From JABDIP01 sp965250245 (GTDB lineage Bacteria; Pseudomonadota; Alphaproteobacteria; DSM-16000; Inquilinaceae): DNA of 64,000 nt. The position numbers and the translations under genes are program-made. Of this stretch, positions 25,347 through 35,580 are shown one piece after another (position 1 is the first letter of the stretch; each line of letters starts with the position of its first letter). Below the pieces are notes generated by a model. It was not told the DNA's origin. It worked only from the letters and a program-made list of their open reading frames with translations, and made no database searches. The DNA lies in contig OZ252296.1 of NCBI GenBank assembly GCA_965250245.1, positions 4,278,001 to 4,342,000 of the forward strand, read 5' to 3'.

Positions 25347-26555
25347 ATGAACGCCGACCAGATCCTGAACATCGCAGAAGCCGTCGCCGCCGATACCCTG
25401 GCCGGGATGACCGAGGACCGGTTGCTGGACCGGTTCTGCACCCGGCTTGTCGAGGCCGGTCTACCGTTGCACCGGGTGATGCTCGGCGTCGACACGCTGC
25501 ATCCGATGCTGGATGGGCGGACCTTCGAGTGGCGCGACGATCTGGAAGCCATCGACGCCATCGACTACCGGCGCGGCGACGCCGCCGTCGATCCGGAGAG
25601 CTGGACGACGAGCACCTTCCACCACATGTGGGAGGCGCGCCAGCCGGTGCTGCGCCGGCGCCTGGACCACACCTATCGGATGGGCGAATTCCCCATCCTT
25701 GATGAGCTGATGCAGGGCGGCGCCTCCGACTATCTCGCCCTGCTCTGCTTCCTCGGCGACGCGGCGCAACTCGGCGAGATCGACTGTATCTACTCCTCCT
25801 GGACGACCCGCCATCCGGGTGGCTTTTCCGATGCGCAAGCTGCGGCGCTGGAGCGCCTGCTGCCCTGCCTGGCCGCCGCCATCCATGGCGCCTGCATCGC
25901 CTATACCTCCGATACGCTGATGCACACCTATCTTGGCAAGGACGCCGGCGACCGGGTCCTGCGCGGCCATATCGAACGCGGCGCGGCGGAGACGATCCGG
26001 GCGGTGATCTGGTACAGCGACCTGCGCGGCTTCACCCGCATCGCCGACACCGCGCCGCCGGACCAGACCCTGGCGCTGCTGAACGACTATGCCGACTGCG
26101 TCGTGACCGCGGTCCATGCCCAGGGCGGGCAGGTGCTGAAATTCATCGGCGACGGCATCCTGGCGATCTTCGACCTGGCCGGGGACGGCGACGGCTGCAC
26201 CCGCGCCCTGGACGCCGCCCAGGACGCCCTAGGGCAGATCACGACCCTGAACGGGCAGCGCGAGGCCGACGGCCTGCCCGTTACCGGCCTCTACCTGTCG
26301 CTGCATGTGGGCGAGGTGCTGTACGGCAATATCGGCAGCCGCGACCGGCTCGACTTCACCGTCGTCGGCCCTGCCGTCAACGAGGCTGCCCGCATCTGCA
26401 CCATGTGCCGCGGGCTGGAGCGCGACGTGATCGTCTCCGCCGCCTTCGCCGAGGCCTCCGGAGAAAGCCGAAAGCGCCTGGTCTCGCTCGGCCGCTACGC
26501 CCTGCGCGGCGTCCGCCGGCCCAAGGAACTGTTCACGCCGGAGCCGGAGGCCTAG
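25347..26555 (+). CDS. Class III adenylate cyclase with N-terminal sensor region
   Basis: A 402-residue protein. The first 215 residues are a soluble regulatory region without membrane helices. The cyclase domain follows: VIWYSDLRGFTRIAD near 222 with the first metal Asp, VLKFIGDGILAIF near 262 with the Lys that selects adenine and the second metal Asp, and DFTVVGPAVNEAARIC near 335 with the adenine-binding Asp and the Asn/Arg transition-state pair. All catalytic residues appear present, so cAMP production is likely. The ATG 25347 follows the upstream stop by 68 bases. A CRP-like site in this window (7123) hints that cAMP is used in this organism. Confidence 0.87.
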   Translation: MNADQILNIAEAVAADTLAGMTEDRLLDRFCTRLVEAGLPLHRVMLGVDTLHPMLDGRTFEWRDDLEAIDAIDYRRGDAAVDPESWTTSTFHHMWEARQPVLRRRLDHTYRMGEFPILDELMQGGASDYLALLCFLGDAAQLGEIDCIYSSWTTRHPGGFSDAQAAALERLLPCLAAAIHGACIAYTSDTLMHTYLGKDAGDRVLRGHIERGAAETIRAVIWYSDLRGFTRIADTAPPDQTLALLNDYADCVVTAVHAQGGQVLKFIGDGILAIFDLAGDGDGCTRALDAAQDALGQITTLNGQREADGLPVTGLYLSLHVGEVLYGNIGSRDRLDFTVVGPAVNEAARICTMCRGLERDVIVSAAFAEASGESRKRLVSLGRYALRGVRRPKELFTPEPEA

Positions 26556-26592
26556 CGGGAACTCGGCCGACGCGGCTTGCTCGCCGCACAGC

Positions 26593-27294
26593 CTACCCGC
26601 CGCAATCCTGTTCCAGGTCCAGCAGGGTGTAGGTGAACCGGTTGCCGTGGCGGCTGCGGAACCCCTTCACGATGCGCATGAATTTCACGAAGTCCCGAGG
26701 ATCCTGGATGACCTGGCAGCCCGCGGAATAGGCGCCGACCTCCTGCAGGACGTCCTTCCAGTGCGCGCGATGGATGTTGATGCCGTAGTACCCGCGGTGC
26801 TCCTTGCCGCTCGCGTCAAGGATCGTGTCCTTGTTCTTGTCGCGGTAGACCGTGACCTTGTGGATCTGGACAAGGGCATCGTATCTCCCGTGCTTGCCGA
26901 TCGCATAGGCGCCGCGGTACTGCCCGGGCTTCAGGATCGCCGTTCCGCCTTTTCTCCACGCGGAACTCAGAGGCTTCAACAGGTACTTGGCGCTCGGATC
27001 CGTCGTCGCGGGATAGGCGCGAAACTGCCACTCACCATGCCGCTTCCAGAACAGCGTGATCCAGTCGTCGAATTGGCCGGCTTTTCGGTTGCGCGATCGC
27101 AAACCGACGATGTTGAGCCGCCAGCGGCCGCTCTCGTAGATCTTGTACCCGCGGGACCGCATGGCCGTCTTGATGCGGTCCAGGCGCGGCACGCCCTGGC
27201 GGTCGGGCACGCCCTCGAGCAAATGCGCGCCGTAGCAATCATCGGCAAAGAACCGGTGATAGTTACCGCAGATCCGGTCCTCCAAGAGATGCAT
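26593..27294 (-). CDS. YkuD-like L,D-transpeptidase-fold protein
   Basis: About 233 residues. The C-terminal part holds GINIHRAHW and, 12 residues later, AYSAGCQVIQDP, the His...Ser-x-Gly-Cys arrangement of YkuD-type catalytic domains (Cys nucleophile). The substrate-facing part YRGAYAIGKHGRYDALVQI precedes it. It lacks a visible signal peptide from this start; a TTG at 27348 would extend it by 18 residues. The family of these phage- or environment-type YkuD-like proteins is not well defined, so cell-wall transpeptidation is only probable. Confidence 0.65.
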   Translation of the reverse strand: MHLLEDRICGNYHRFFADDCYGAHLLEGVPDRQGVPRLDRIKTAMRSRGYKIYESGRWRLNIVGLRSRNRKAGQFDDWITLFWKRHGEWQFRAYPATTDPSAKYLLKPLSSAWRKGGTAILKPGQYRGAYAIGKHGRYDALVQIHKVTVYRDKNKDTILDASGKEHRGYYGINIHRAHWKDVLQEVGAYSAGCQVIQDPRDFVKFMRIVKGFRSRHGNRFTYTLLDLEQDCGG

Positions 27295-27440
27295 CTGAGG
27301 AAATGACACAGCCTTCTCCAGCGTTTCGTTCGCGCGGCATCCGCGCAAAAGCCGGAGACTGGCCGGACCCTGTCACACGTTTCTGACCGAACTGCCGCAC
27401 GGCCCGGCCAAACGCATGCGTACGCCTGGCCGAAGAGCCG

Positions 27441-29711
27441 TCACACGACCCGCAGCGCCGACTTCGTGATCGGGAGGGTGCGGATGCGCTCGCCGGTGGC
27501 CGCGAAGATGGCGTTGGCGAGGGCGGGGATCGCGGGCGGCAGGCCGGGCTCGCCGACGCCGCCGGGCGGTTCGCTGCTCGGCACGATATGGGTCTCGACC
27601 GCCGGGGCCTGGGCCATGCGGAGCATGTCGTAGTCGTAGAAGTTGGACTGGACGACCCGGCCTTCCTCCACGGTGATCTCGCCGTACAGGGCGGCGGTCA
27701 GGCCGAAGAGGATGGCGCCCTCCATCTGTGCCTTGACCGTGTCGGGATTGATGACGGTGCCGCAATCGACCACGCAGACCACCCGGTCGATCGAGAGCGC
27801 GCCGTCATCGGCCACGGTGACCTCGACCACCACGCCGACGATCGAGCGGAAGGATTCATGCAGCGCCACGCCGCGTCCGCGCCCGGCCGGCAGCGGCCGG
27901 TCCCAACCGGATTTCTCCGCCAGCAGGTCCAGAACCGCCCGGTGGCGCGGGCTGTCGGCCAGAAGCCGGCGGCGATAGGCGACCGGGTCGGCGCCGGCGG
28001 CATGGGCGCATTCGTCGAGGAAGCTCTCCACGAAGAAGGCGTTGTTGGAATGCCCGACGCTGCGCCAGAAGCCGACCGGCACCGGCGTCGGATGATCGAC
28101 CAGGTCGACCCGCGCCTTCGGGATCGCATAGGCGAGATGGGCCGCGCCCTCGATGGAGAGGTGGTCCTTGGCGCCGTTGCCGCCGCCCCAGGGCAGGTTG
28201 CGCTCACCGAAGGAATGCTCGATCGACTGGGTGACGACGCGGTTGTCCCAGGCCTCCGGCGTGCCGTCCGTGTCGAGCGCCGCGCGGAAGCGGCTGACCG
28301 CGGGCGGCCGGTACATGTCGTGCTGGATGTCCTCCTCCCGCGACCAGACCAGCTTGACCGGACGGCCGGGGACCGAGGCCGCGAGCGCGACGGCCTGCTG
28401 GGACAGGTCCAGATCGGCGCGCCGGCCGAAGCCGCCGCCGGTCAGTGTGACGTGGGTGGTGACCGGCTCGGTCACCTCCGCGCCGACCAGTTCGGCGCCG
28501 CGCTGCGCGCCCCAGCGGCCGGTCAGCGGCGACTGGGAGCTCATCCAGATCTCCGCCTTGCCGCTCTCGAACAGGGCGGTGCAATTCATCGGCTCCATGC
28601 AGGCATGGGCCAGGAAGGGCGTCTCGTAGGTCGCCTCGACGACGCGCTGCGCACCGTCGATGGCCGCGTCCACATCGCCGTCGTCACGGAAGGCATGGGC
28701 GTCTTCGGCATCCAGCGCCTGGTGCATCTCGGCCAGCCACTGTGCCGAGCTGCCGCCGGCATTGCCGTTGGCGTCGAACTCGACCGGCAGCGCCTCGACC
28801 GCCTGCTTGGCATGCCAGGTGTTGTCGGCCACCACGCCGACCGCGTCACCCAGGTTCACCACCTCGATGATTCCGGGCATCGACCGCACCGCGTCGGCGT
28901 CCATGGACCGCACCGTGCCGCCGAAGACCGGGCTCTGGCGGATCGCCGCATAGGCCATGTTCGGCAGGGTCACGTCGATGCCGAAGGTGGCCTGGCCGGT
29001 GACCTTGTCCGGGATGTCGAGCCGCGCGACCGACTTGCCGATCAGGCGGAAGTCGCTGGCCGGCTTCAGCGGCGGGTTCTCGGTCGGCGCCTTGTCGGCC
29101 GCCGCTCGGGCCAGCTCGCCATAGGCCAGCCGGCGTCCGCTCGGGCGATGCACGATATGGCCGTCCTCGCCGAAGCACTCATTCGCCGGGACCTGCCAGG
29201 CATCGGCGGCGGCCTCGGTCAGCATCAGCCGCGCCGAGGCGCCGGCGACGCGCAACGGCTCCCAGGCCGCGACCACGCTGGTGCTGCCGCCGGTGCCGAT
29301 ATAGGGGAAGATGCCGAACACCTTCTTGCCGGCCCAGTAGAGCGGGCCGGTCGCCTCCTCCGGCCGGACGTTCAGGCCCAGCGTGTAATTGGCGTAGACC
29401 GCCAGCTCCTCGACCGGATGCTCGACGCGGATGTTGTCGCCGTCGAGGGAGACCTCCAGTTCTTCGGCGATCAACATCGGCAGGGAGGTGTGCACGCCCT
29501 GGCCCATCTCGGTGCGCGGCACCGCGAAGGTGATGGCGCCGTCCTCGGCGATGCGGATCCAGGCGTTGAGGCTGACCGTGCCGTCCGCGTTGACCGCGCC
29601 GTCCAGGCCGGTCATGTCGATCGAGGCGAGATAGCCGGTGCCGACCACCAGGCCACCGGTGACGGCGGCGCCCGTGAACAGGAAGGCGCGTCGCGTGAGC
29701 TTGCCCATCAT
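27441..29711 (-). CDS. Molybdenum hydroxylase large subunit (isoquinoline oxidoreductase/aldehyde oxidase family)
   Basis: A 756-residue periplasmic subunit binding the molybdopterin cofactor. It starts MMGKLTRRAFLFTGAA, a Tat signal. Features include FAVPRTEMGQGVHTSLP (residue 80 region), the LTGGGFGRR block near 445, and the C-terminal PPGGVGEPGLPPAIPALANA with the catalytic Glu of GVGEPG. Periplasmic IorB-type enzymes hydroxylate N-heterocycles or aldehydes and pass electrons to the 2Fe-2S subunit; the substrate cannot be inferred. Its start overlaps the small subunit stop by four bases (ATGA). Confidence 0.9.
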   Translation of the reverse strand: MMGKLTRRAFLFTGAAVTGGLVVGTGYLASIDMTGLDGAVNADGTVSLNAWIRIAEDGAITFAVPRTEMGQGVHTSLPMLIAEELEVSLDGDNIRVEHPVEELAVYANYTLGLNVRPEEATGPLYWAGKKVFGIFPYIGTGGSTSVVAAWEPLRVAGASARLMLTEAAADAWQVPANECFGEDGHIVHRPSGRRLAYGELARAAADKAPTENPPLKPASDFRLIGKSVARLDIPDKVTGQATFGIDVTLPNMAYAAIRQSPVFGGTVRSMDADAVRSMPGIIEVVNLGDAVGVVADNTWHAKQAVEALPVEFDANGNAGGSSAQWLAEMHQALDAEDAHAFRDDGDVDAAIDGAQRVVEATYETPFLAHACMEPMNCTALFESGKAEIWMSSQSPLTGRWGAQRGAELVGAEVTEPVTTHVTLTGGGFGRRADLDLSQQAVALAASVPGRPVKLVWSREEDIQHDMYRPPAVSRFRAALDTDGTPEAWDNRVVTQSIEHSFGERNLPWGGGNGAKDHLSIEGAAHLAYAIPKARVDLVDHPTPVPVGFWRSVGHSNNAFFVESFLDECAHAAGADPVAYRRRLLADSPRHRAVLDLLAEKSGWDRPLPAGRGRGVALHESFRSIVGVVVEVTVADDGALSIDRVVCVVDCGTVINPDTVKAQMEGAILFGLTAALYGEITVEEGRVVQSNFYDYDMLRMAQAPAVETHIVPSSEPPGGVGEPGLPPAIPALANAIFAATGERIRTLPITKSALRVV

Positions 29712-30205
29712 GCGTCTCCCATTTCGTCGGCCGCGCGATGGATGGCGCGCCGGATCCGGGGATAGGTGCCGCAGCGGCAGACATTGGTGATGGCGTCGTC
29801 GATGTCCTGATCGCTGGGTCGAGGGTTCTCGGCCAGGAGCGCCGTGGCGGCGAGGATCATGCCGGACTGGCAGTAGCCGCATTGCGGCACCTGCTCCGCC
29901 ACCCAGGCCTCCTGCACCGGCGACATCTCGCCGTCGGCCGCCACGCCCTCGATGGTGGTGATGGCGGCGCCATCGACCGTGCCGATCGGCGTCACGCAGG
30001 TCCGGGTCGGGAAGCCGTCGACCAGCACGGTGCAGGCGCCGCACAACCCGACGCCGCAGCCGAACTTGGTGCCGGTCATGCCCAGGCTGTCGCGGATGGC
30101 CCAGAGCAGGGGCATGTCGGGGTCGACGTCGAGCGTGCGCTCATCGCCGTTCACGGTGAGGGTGACCACGATCGGATCTCCTTCGATCAATCGGATAGGC
30201 GGCAT
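29708..30205 (-). CDS. Molybdenum hydroxylase 2Fe-2S small subunit
   Basis: A 165-residue electron-transfer subunit with two iron-sulfur clusters. The plant-type site is GCGVGLCGACTVLVDG (residues about 49-64) with a further Cys in RTCVTP, and the second cluster is QCGYCQSGM plus VCRCGTYPRI. It is first in its two-gene operon; no third FAD subunit is present, which fits the IorAB-type layout with a cytochrome acceptor elsewhere. Expression is probably controlled by the divergent TetR gene through the palindrome at 30253-30279. Confidence 0.93.
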   Translation of the reverse strand: MPPIRLIEGDPIVVTLTVNGDERTLDVDPDMPLLWAIRDSLGMTGTKFGCGVGLCGACTVLVDGFPTRTCVTPIGTVDGAAITTIEGVAADGEMSPVQEAWVAEQVPQCGYCQSGMILAATALLAENPRPSDQDIDDAITNVCRCGTYPRIRRAIHRAADEMGDA

Positions 30206-30252
30206 TGGGAGCTAGGGCAGGTCGGCAATTCGCCCGACTTCACCTTGTCATG

Positions 30253-30279
30253 GAGTATACTATACGGTATAGTATACTC
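30253..30279. promoter_or_regulatory. Perfect TetR-type operator between the hydroxylase and its regulator
   Basis: GAGTATACTATAC and its exact reverse complement flank a single central base. It lies 47 bases before the small-subunit start and 57 bases before the TetR start, in an AT-rich spot of an otherwise GC-rich region. Confidence 0.8.
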
Positions 30280-30335
30280 ATCGTCAATAGCCGGTTTTGC
30301 ATCCGGCAAAGGGAACCGACTACAGTCCGCACGCC

Positions 30336-31016
30336 ATGGATTCAGGACAGACAGCCACCGACTCGATCGCCTTGGATGCCGGCCCGGACGGCGATCTGAG
30401 CGGCCTGCCCAAACGCCAGGCCATCGTGATGGCGGCGAAGTACGAGTTCATGGAGCGCGGCTTCGCCCAGGCGACCATGGATGGCATCGCGCTGCGCGCC
30501 GGAACCACCAAGCGCACGATCTACAACCACTTCAAGAACAAGGAAGAGCTGTTCTTCGGCATCGTGGAGTTCGTCAGCGAGCGCTTCCTGGAGAAGCTGC
30601 CGCCGCCGGACCACTATTCCGACGACGTGGCGGAGGCGCTCGCATCCTATGCCGCGCGGTTCTGCGAGCTGACGACGTGGACCGATTCGATCGGGCTGCA
30701 GCGCATGATCATCGGCGAGATCGGCCGCTTTCCGGAGCTGGCGGCGCGGCTGTACCGAAACGCCATGACCGCGACCAGACGGCAGCTCGCGGACTATCTC
30801 GAGGACCGTACGCAGGCCGGTGTCCTTGCCGTCGCCGACAGCGCGCAGGCGGCGGTGCAATTGCTGGACATCACGACGGGCGCGCGGCGGTTCCGGGCGC
30901 TGTATGGGATCGATGCCCCCCTTCCCGGCCCGCCTGACGACACGGTGTCGCCGGCCGCCCTCGACGACGCGATCCGCGGCGCGGTCGCGGTGTTTCTAAG
31001 TCACTACCGCAGCTAG
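30336..31016 (+). CDS. TetR-family regulator of the molybdenum hydroxylase
   Basis: A 226-residue repressor. The N-terminal helix-turn-helix spans about residues 27-75 (KRQAIVMAAKYEFMERGFAQ, TMDGIALRAGTTKRTIYNHF, KNKEELF). The rest is the helical ligand-binding and dimerisation domain. It is divergent from the hydroxylase operon, and the perfect 27-base palindrome lies between them, so it very likely represses both directions and is released by the enzyme's substrate or product. Confidence 0.88.
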   Translation: MDSGQTATDSIALDAGPDGDLSGLPKRQAIVMAAKYEFMERGFAQATMDGIALRAGTTKRTIYNHFKNKEELFFGIVEFVSERFLEKLPPPDHYSDDVAEALASYAARFCELTTWTDSIGLQRMIIGEIGRFPELAARLYRNAMTATRRQLADYLEDRTQAGVLAVADSAQAAVQLLDITTGARRFRALYGIDAPLPGPPDDTVSPAALDDAIRGAVAVFLSHYRS

Positions 31017-31057
31017 TGCCGACATCCTCAGATTCTGGAGACGCAACCCCAACCGTT

Positions 31058-31162
31058 CGTCGTCCCCGGGCTTGACCCGGGGACCCATCCGGCCATTCGC
31101 ACAGACCTCTCACGCTATAGCGGATGGCTCAATGGGTCCCCGGGTCGAGCCCGGGGACGACG
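31058..31162. repeat. GTCCCCGGG inverted repeat
   Basis: Outer arms CGTCGTCCCCGGGCT... / ...GCCCGGGGACGACG with further pairing of the GACCCGGGGACCCAT type inside. Intergenic, downstream of the TetR gene. Confidence 0.75.
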
Positions 31163-31282
31163 CAAAGGAGGACAAGCGGACTCTGAAAGGCGATGCCACG
31201 CCTCGGTGACCGTGCAACCTTGGACCTCCGCTTGCCGGATGGCGGCGGGCCGATGAGTAAGGCCCGCAAGCGACTGCCGCGT

Positions 31283-31924
31283 TCAGACGGCGACCGAATC
31301 CCGGTTGGCCAGCCAGTGCTCGATCAGCGCCTCGATGCGCTCGCCCGGCTGGAACCCGCGGCTGACCGCGGCATATCCGCCCTCGTCCGAGCCGACGATC
31401 AGGGTCGGGAACCCGGTGACGCCGGAATGGTATGCGATGGCGAAATCCTTGCGGGTCTCCTCCAGCGTGTCCTCGGCATCGTACATGGCCTCGAATGCCG
31501 GCCGGTCGAGCCCGACCTCCACTGCCAATTCACAGAGCACCGCGCGATCCGTGACATCGGCGTTCTCGGCATAGAAGGCCCGATGGGTCCGCCTCAGCAG
31601 CGGCATCGCCTTGGCCGGGTCGATCTTGCGGGCCGCGACCACCGCCCGGCAGGCCGGCTCGGTGTCGTAGACGAAGCCCTCGCGGTCGAAGAAGGCGAAG
31701 TCGAAGGGCTGGCCGCTGGCGTCGCGCACATGCTCCCAATGCTCGCGGATCGTCGCCTTCATGGCCGCGTCCATCGGGTCCGTGGTGCCGGGCCGGAGCC
31801 CGCCCAGGATCAGCCGGATCGGCAGTTGGTCGCCGAATCGGGCCGCGACGGACTCCATCGCCGGCGAGAAGCCCCAGCACCAGGAGCACATCGGATCGGC
31901 GAAATAGATCAGCTGTTGATTCAT
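31283..31924 (-). CDS. DsbA-family (FrnE-like) thioredoxin-fold protein
   Basis: A 213-residue cytoplasmic protein starting MNQQLIYFADPMCSWCWGFS, with the CSWC redox site at residues 13-16 and the DsbA-like helical insert after it. The cis-Pro side GFPTLIVG is near residue 175. FrnE-like members act as disulfide oxidoreductases or 2-hydroxychromene-2-carboxylate-isomerase relatives. No signal peptide. It is divergent from prpE with about 165 bp between. Confidence 0.85.
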   Translation of the reverse strand: MNQQLIYFADPMCSWCWGFSPAMESVAARFGDQLPIRLILGGLRPGTTDPMDAAMKATIREHWEHVRDASGQPFDFAFFDREGFVYDTEPACRAVVAARKIDPAKAMPLLRRTHRAFYAENADVTDRAVLCELAVEVGLDRPAFEAMYDAEDTLEETRKDFAIAYHSGVTGFPTLIVGSDEGGYAAVSRGFQPGERIEALIEHWLANRDSVAV

Positions 31925-32090
31925 CGCATTCCCTTTCGCGGCGATCCTATCCTCTCATGCCGGTGCTGGCCATGGCGGGCCCAGGCCAGCACCGGCGGGT
32001 TTGCGCTCGGCATCTGGCTGGCGCACACTTCCCGCCCACCGGCACGCCGAAGACCGGGGACGAGACGAGCAAGGGAGGCGGTTGCGCGCC

Positions 32091-33983
<1,893 letters not shown>

Positions 33984-34124
33984 CCGGCCCGAATGCCCCG
34001 GGGTGTGAGCGTCGTCACACCCCCCGACCTGCGAATTGATCCATCATCGATGGGCGTATCCCGCGGCCGCCAAGCGACCGGCTAGCGGCCTGATTTCCTT
34101 GGGTCATTTCAGTGCGAGGGCATC

Positions 34125-34835
34125 ATGGCGAAGCGTCTGATCTTCTATGGCGGCACCCGCGAAATCGACAATGACGGCACGGAACGGCCGGTCGGCAAGG
34201 CCCACAACTGGGCCTTCTATCACGCCGGCAAGAACGTCCAGAAGGACTACAAGAATTTCGCGGCGACCGGCGAGTTCATCAAGATCGACTGCGCCGACAC
34301 GATCGTGAAGAAGATCGGCGCCCAGAAGGAGGGCTCGATCCAGTCGCTGGACATACTCAGCCACGGCACGCCCTACACGCTGAACTTCTCCATCGAGAAC
34401 GACCGCAACTGCGGATTCGCCACCAGCACGATGGTCAAGCTGGGAGTCAATATCGGCGGGTATTTCAGCGACCAGTTGAATCAGTTCGGCGCGCGGTCGC
34501 AGCTGTTCTCGGACATCGACTATTCCCGCTTTGCCAGCAACGCGCGGGTGCAGTTCCATGGATGCAGCATCGCCGGCGAGGACGGGTTCTCCATCGTCGC
34601 CGACAACATCGCCGAGGTGGTGTCCAAGCTCCTGCACAGTGCCGGCAAGACCGGATCCTACGTCATCGGCCACGTCACCAAATCCAACCCCAATATCAAG
34701 GGCAAGACGACCAAGAACAGCGAGCAGGACTACCGGCACGGCACCCGCGTCGTCTATCGCAACGGCGAGGTCATCTTCAGGACCAAGAAGACCGGCTTCC
34801 TCAAGGAGGAGGACATCATGGCCGGCGCCAAGTGA
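34125..34835 (+). CDS. Orphan caspase-like (clan CD) cysteine protease candidate
   Basis: A 236-residue soluble protein of no family I can name with confidence. Two sites fit the clan CD (caspase/C80/DUF4347-like) pattern: a hydrophobic strand ending in His-Gly (IQSLDILSHG, His80) and a later hydrophobic strand ending in Cys (ARVQFHGCSIAGE, Cys147). The spacing of 67 residues is plausible for a His-Cys dyad. The protein has no signal peptide and no membrane helix. It stands alone with no obvious partner. The catalytic role is an inference; DUF4347-like carbohydrate or adhesin contexts are an alternative. Confidence 0.7.
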   Translation: MAKRLIFYGGTREIDNDGTERPVGKAHNWAFYHAGKNVQKDYKNFAATGEFIKIDCADTIVKKIGAQKEGSIQSLDILSHGTPYTLNFSIENDRNCGFATSTMVKLGVNIGGYFSDQLNQFGARSQLFSDIDYSRFASNARVQFHGCSIAGEDGFSIVADNIAEVVSKLLHSAGKTGSYVIGHVTKSNPNIKGKTTKNSEQDYRHGTRVVYRNGEVIFRTKKTGFLKEEDIMAGAK

Positions 34836-35145
34836 GGCGGCCGGAAATCCGCCTGAACGGTCCTGTCGACCGACGAACGCCCGCTCGGATGCATGAATGG
34901 CCGGGTCGTTTTCGGCGTCCGCTTGGGCCGAAGACACGATCTGGCTGATCGGTCCCATGCAATAGGCAGGAAATTTCTTATCGTTCGTAATTTCCGTTGC
35001 ACGAAATTCGGACGGATTAGGGTCCCCGACGCCCCTGATCACGGATCATTGTTCGTCGAATTCTCCTAGAGAATCCTGAGGATTTTCACACGGGTCAGTG
35101 AATGCGGACGGCCTCTGAAAGTCCGCCGGGAATAGGCTGGCGCTG

Positions 35146-35160
35146 TTAACCAATCCTTAA
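35146..35160. promoter_or_regulatory. CtrA-like site TTAA-N7-TTAA
   Basis: TTAACCAATCCTTAA matches the full CtrA consensus half-site spacing exactly. It lies just upstream of the first candidate small RNA. Confidence 0.4.
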
Positions 35161-35164
35161 GGGA

Positions 35165-35279
35165 TGATCTCTACGCTCTCAATTATCGGATTAGACGGTT
35201 CTACCGTCTCTGATTGATCCGATTCTTGTTGATGCCTCCCTGTTGAACCTGAGCCGTCCTTCGGACGGCTCTTTTTTTT
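35165..35279 (+). ncRNA. Candidate small RNA 1, CtrA-type site upstream
   Basis: A non-coding segment that includes a GACGGT-TCT-ACCGTC hairpin near 35190 and ends in the GAGCCGTC / GACGGCTC terminator with eight T. The 5' end is a guess placed after the CtrA-like site. No coding potential is evident. Confidence 0.3.
35251..35279 (+). terminator. Strong terminator of candidate small RNA 1
   Basis: An 8-9 bp stem (GAGCCGTCC / GGACGGCTC) with CTTCG-type loop followed by eight T. Confidence 0.85.
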
Positions 35280-35322
35280 CGTAAAATCCTTGCGATGTCC
35301 GTGGGTTAACCACGATTTCGGC

Positions 35323-35349
35323 TTGACGTCGCAAAAATGTAACCATAGT
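35323..35349 (+). promoter_or_regulatory. Promoter of candidate small RNA 2
   Basis: TTGACG (35323-35328) and CATAGT (35344-35349, 15-base spacer) or TAGTGT (17-base spacer). A good -35 box in a less GC-rich stretch. Confidence 0.4.
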
Positions 35350-35356
35350 GTGCAGC

Positions 35357-35428
35357 CCTTGCTCGGGTTGAGCAGGTGAGGCACAACAAGAATTCAAAAA
35401 AGGGGCCAGCCGCAGGCGCCCCTTTTTT
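35357..35428 (+). ncRNA. Candidate small RNA 2
   Basis: About 72 bases between a promoter-like element and a strong terminator. It contains a GCTC-GGGTT-GAGC hairpin near 35370 and ends with the terminator at 35396-35428. The interval is too short for a plausible protein. Confidence 0.35.
35396..35428. terminator. Bidirectional terminator
   Basis: AAAAAAGGGGC and GCCCCTTTTTT form the stem with an 11-base loop region, so it can work on both strands. Confidence 0.8.
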
Positions 35429-35527
35429 CTTGCCCGGTTACTCGCCAATTAGTGGCGTATCTATTCGTTCCTCACCTTAGGACAAGAGTCTTAACTTGCG
35501 CGCGGCCGCGATCATTTCGTGAACGCG

Positions 35528-35553
35528 AAAACGGCGCTCCGGTTGGAGCGCCG
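35528..35553 (-). terminator. Terminator of the Hsp20 gene
   Basis: A perfect 9-bp stem (CGGCGCTCC / GGAGCGCCG) with 4-base loop; on the minus strand it is followed by TTTTCG, 28 bases after the stop codon. Confidence 0.75.
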
Positions 35554-35580
35554 CTCTCCTTGTCCTCTCACGATCGCCGA

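Larger units (their letters stand above)
34836..35580. other. 745-bp non-coding region with three hairpin terminators
   Basis: It contains no supported protein gene. It carries a CtrA-like site, two candidate small RNAs ending in strong terminators, and the terminator of the Hsp20 gene. The part 34836-35140 shows nothing notable except a more AT-rich spot near 34970-35010. Confidence 0.55.

Noticed and set aside
27588..29765. Very long open frame on the plus strand across the molybdenum hydroxylase gene
   Set aside because: It is the mirror of a well-supported gene on the minus strand. High GC suppresses stop codons, and its product is Gly/Arg/Asp-rich with no motif. The same applies to other long plus-strand frames such as 56-1408, 4924-6174, 7883-9562 and 57789-59300.
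34001..34025. Terminator downstream of prpE
   Set aside because: GGGTGTGA and TCACACCC can pair, but the stem is short-looped and no T-run follows, so a terminator is not supported.
35157..35448. Short minus-strand frames in the small-RNA region
   Set aside because: They cross two strong terminators and have no ribosome site or conserved-looking motif.
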